NCBI GenBank assembly: GCA_025966215.1
Contig: JAOPVM010000435.1
Location: forward strand, 1-7,404
From: Klenkia sp.
GTDB lineage: Bacteria; Actinomycetota; Actinomycetes; Mycobacteriales; Geodermatophilaceae
DNA length: 7,404 nucleotides
Direction of reading: 5' to 3'
Position 1 is the stretch's first letter; each line of letters begins with the position of its first letter. Under the pieces are notes generated by a model. The model was not told the origin of the DNA. It saw only the letters and a program-made list of their open reading frames with translations, and made no database searches. Shown here one piece after another: positions 5,503-7,404 of the stretch. The position numbers were made by a program, and so were the translations under genes.

Positions 5503-5937
5503 ATGACCCGGGTGCGACCAGGGCCTGCCGGTGGCAGGCTCGACCGGGACCGTGCCGCGCGTGGAGACGAGGACCCCATCAGCACCACGACGACCGACCC
5601 CGCCGACGAGGGCCGCCGTCCCTTCGGAGCCGACGTGGGCACCCCGGACGCGGACGGTCAGCTGGTCGTGCGGGTCACCGGGGTGCTGGACAACTACAGC
5701 AACCCACGGCTGCCCCGCCAGCTGCTGGCCGCGCTGCAGGACGCCCCGCGGCGCCTGCTGGTCGACCTGGAGGGCGTGGGCTTCTTCGGCTCGGCCGGGA
5801 TCACCGCGCTGGTCGAGGTGTCCAAGGCCGCCGACGCCGCCGGCAAGGAGCTGCGCGTCCGGGCCACCCAGCGCACGGTGACCGGCCCGCTCGAGGTGAC
5901 CGGTCTGCTCGACCGGCTGCGGCTGACCGAGGACTGA
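5503..5937 (+). CDS. STAS-domain protein, anti-sigma factor antagonist-like
   Basis: From ATG 5503 the product has 144 residues, but the recognisable STAS domain covers only about residues 45-142. It begins at 'DGQLVVRVTGVLDNYSN', continues with 'LLVDLEGVGFFGSAGITAL', and ends in 'VTGLLDRLRLTED'. This is the SpoIIAA/RsbV fold, in which an unphosphorylated antagonist binds an anti-sigma kinase and frees the sigma factor. Ser97 in 'GSAG' aligns with the phosphorylated serine of the usual 'DSSG/DSAG'; the preceding Asp is Gly here. Residues 1-25 from ATG 5503 are Arg/Gly-rich and look like translated leader. 'STTTTDPADEG' right after an ATC codon (5578) preceded by GAGGA suggests the true N-terminus may lie there; GTG 5512 is another option. 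No kinase or sigma gene is adjacent. It ends four bases before the convergent HAD gene. The domain call is strong; the start is weak. Confidence 0.82.
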   Translation: MTRVRPGPAGGRLDRDRAARGDEDPISTTTTDPADEGRRPFGADVGTPDADGQLVVRVTGVLDNYSNPRLPRQLLAALQDAPRRLLVDLEGVGFFGSAGITALVEVSKAADAAGKELRVRATQRTVTGPLEVTGLLDRLRLTED

Positions 5938-5941
5938 GCTC

Positions 5942-6634
5942 TCAGCGCAGCGCGACCCGGATGCCCGCGGGGCCGCTGAGGAACTGCACGTGGGACAGGT
6001 CGGGGGCGTAGCCGTCGGCTTCGAGCTCGCTGTGGTCGTGGGTGTCGCCGACGGCCAACGTCGCGCACCCCGCGGCCCGGCCGGCGGCCAGCCCGGCGGG
6101 GGCGTCCTCCACGACCAGGCAGCGCTGCGGGTCGACCCCGATCCGGTGGGCACCCAGCAGGAACGGGTCGGGCGCGGGCTTGCCGTTGGCCACGTCGTCG
6201 ACGCAGACCACCTCGCGCGGCCGCCGCAGACCCGACCCGACGAGCCGGGCGGCCAGCAACGGACCGGTGCAGGAGGTGACGATGGCGACCCGGTTGGCCG
6301 GCAGCGCGGTGAACGCCTCGGTCACCCCGGGCAGCACGTCGATGCCGGCGGCGGCCTGGGCGGTCTCCAGCTCGTGGATGCGGCGCATCCCGGCGGGCAC
6401 CTGCTCGGCGGGCAGCAGCGAGCCGACGATCAGGGCGGCCGGGCGGCCCCCGACGGCGGCCAGCGCGGCCGGGTCGACGCCGAACTCCGCGGCCCAGGTG
6501 TGCCAGGCCTCGACGGCGCCGGGCATGGTGTCGATCAGGGTGCCGTCCATGTCGAACAGCACGCCGTCGAACGTCCGCCCGGTCAGCGCGTCGAGGTCGA
6601 GGAGGGTGCCGAGGCGCTGCTGGGTCCGTTGCAC
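5942..6634 (-). CDS. HAD-IA family hydrolase, sugar-phosphatase/beta-phosphoglucomutase-like
   Basis: The 230-residue product shows the complete HAD phosphatase signature. Motif I is 'LFDMDGTLID' with Asp28 and Asp30; motif II is Thr120 in 'AIVTSCT'; motif III is Lys152 in 'NGKPAPDPFL'; and motif IV is Glu176-Asp177 in 'CLVVEDAPAG'. A helical cap between motifs I and II (about 40-110) matches cap type C1, and 'APAGLAAGRAAG' after motif IV is typical of the branch containing sugar-phosphate phosphatases and beta-phosphoglucomutases. It is thus probably a soluble Mg-dependent phosphatase for a small sugar or polyol phosphate; the substrate cannot be told. GTG 6634 is the best start (21 residues before the core), without a clear ribosome binding site. 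It lies 76 bases downstream of the histidine kinase on the same strand. Its stop is four bases from the STAS stop. Confidence 0.9.
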   Translation of the reverse strand: MQRTQQRLGTLLDLDALTGRTFDGVLFDMDGTLIDTMPGAVEAWHTWAAEFGVDPAALAAVGGRPAALIVGSLLPAEQVPAGMRRIHELETAQAAAGIDVLPGVTEAFTALPANRVAIVTSCTGPLLAARLVGSGLRRPREVVCVDDVANGKPAPDPFLLGAHRIGVDPQRCLVVEDAPAGLAAGRAAGCATLAVGDTHDHSELEADGYAPDLSHVQFLSGPAGIRVALR

Positions 6635-6710
6635 GTGATCAAGGGTCCCACCACCGGTGGAACGAGTGGTGGCGGCGGGGAGACGGTCGGGTGCACCGGG
6701 AGCGCGGGCC

Positions 6711-7404
6711 TCAGCCGGCGGGTGCGCCCAGGTCGAGCTCGACGGCCGTCCCGGGGCCGGGGACCAGGCGCAGCCTCCCACCGGAGGTCTCGGCGGTGCG
6801 GCGGGCGATGTCCAGGCCGAGCCCGCTGGAGCCGGCCCCGGAGACGCCCCGGTCCAGCACCTCGGGGGACAGCCCCGGCCCCTCGTCGGCGACGGTGACC
6901 ACGGCCCCGCCGCCGGCACGCGGTCCGACCCGCACCGAGAACGCCGTCCCCACCGGGGTGTGCGTCACCACGTTGCCCAGCAGGGCGTCCACCGCGGCGG
7001 CCAGGTCGTCGGCGGCCAGCCGGACCGGCAACGGGCCCGCGGGGAGGGCGACGGTGACCGACCGGTCCTCGTCCTCGGCCAGCGGGGTCCAGAAGGCGAT
7101 CCGGTCGGCCACCACGGCCACCGCGTCGCAGCCGGTGCCCAGCCCCTCCCGCTGGGACCGGCGGGCCTCGGCGATCACCGCGTCCACGGTCCGGTCCAGG
7201 GCGTCGACGTCGTCCACCAGCCGGTCGCGGGCCGGGCCGGGGGGCAGCCCGTCGGCGTCCAGCCGCAGCGCGGTCATCGGGGTGCGCAGCCGGTGCGCGA
7301 GGTCGGCCGCGGTCTCCCGCTCGGCGGTGAGCAGCTCGTCGATCCGGCCGGCCAGCCGGTTCAGCGCCGTCCCCACCGCCCGGACCTCGGGCGGCCCGGC
7401 GGGC
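6711..7404 (-). CDS. Sensor histidine kinase, C-terminal part (5' truncated by window)
   Basis: The frame runs in from the right edge and encodes the last 230 residues. It starts in what looks like the end of a HAMP linker ('EVRAVGTALNRLAGRIDELL'). The HisKA H-box follows as 'LAHRLRTPMTALRLD', with the phospho-acceptor His at 7293-7295. The catalytic ATPase domain has the N box 'LLGNVVTHTP', the G1 box 'DEGPGL' and the G2 box 'SSGLGLDIARR'. The ATP lid is short and the H-box has Arg instead of the common Glu, both of which I have seen in actinobacterial kinases of this class. It would autophosphorylate and pass phosphate to a response regulator, most likely encoded upstream beyond the window. 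The sensor domain and membrane segments are missing, so the signal is unknown. Confidence 0.93.
   Translation of the reverse strand, partial: PAGPPEVRAVGTALNRLAGRIDELLTAERETAADLAHRLRTPMTALRLDADGLPPGPARDRLVDDVDALDRTVDAVIAEARRSQREGLGTGCDAVAVVADRIAFWTPLAEDEDRSVTVALPAGPLPVRLAADDLAAAVDALLGNVVTHTPVGTAFSVRVGPRAGGGAVVTVADEGPGLSPEVLDRGVSGAGSSGLGLDIARRTAETSGGRLRLVPGPGTAVELDLGAPAG

Noticed and set aside
6648..6672. Inverted repeat CCACCAC/GTGGTGG between the kinase and HAD genes
   Set aside because: Seven-base arms with an eleven-base loop in GC-rich sequence are weak and readily found by chance; no U-tract.

Overview
The window looks like an ordinary chromosomal segment from a very GC-rich actinobacterium. 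By eye the GC content is above 70 percent, third codon positions are almost always G or C, and long open frames occur on both strands. The protein style (Pro/Thr-rich stalks, 'HRLRTP' kinase box, 'FFGSAG' STAS motif) suggests a Geodermatophilaceae-type organism (Blastococcus, Geodermatophilus, Modestobacter). That placement is an impression, not a measured result.

Left part, plus strand (1-1596): the 3' end of a malic enzyme; a small lipoprotein whose start codon overlaps the malic enzyme stop by one base and which looks like the two ends of a siderophore-binding protein with the middle missing; and a complete, divergent Fpg/Nei-family DNA glycosylase. A strong hairpin at 1604-1630 separates the glycosylase from the convergent next gene.

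Middle (1639-5199): a four-helix membrane protein of unknown function on the minus strand; a divergently placed HAD/haloacid-dehalogenase-like hydrolase on the plus strand whose 3' end overlaps the next gene by 32 bases; and a two-gene minus-strand unit. That unit begins with a single-pass membrane protein carrying a long, repeat-built Pro/Thr/Glu stalk and continues, after 21 bases, with a membrane-anchored metallo-beta-lactamase-fold hydrolase of the NAPE-PLD-like type.

Right part (5200-7404): an intergenic region of about 300 bases with an unexplained perfect 14-bp hairpin; a plus-strand STAS (anti-anti-sigma-like) protein with an uncertain start; and, in minus orientation, a sensor histidine kinase cut by the window end followed by a HAD-superfamily sugar-phosphatase-like protein.

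The genes do not form one evident pathway. Several are signalling or envelope genes (STAS, histidine kinase, stalk protein, lipoprotein), the others metabolic or repair enzymes. I saw no mobile element, CRISPR array, tRNA or rRNA, and no convincing new defence or biosynthetic system. The most interesting points are the internally deleted binding protein, the non-canonical catalytic surroundings of the glycosylase, the in-frame repeat tracts of the stalk protein, the orphan hairpin, and a possible ATC start for the STAS gene.
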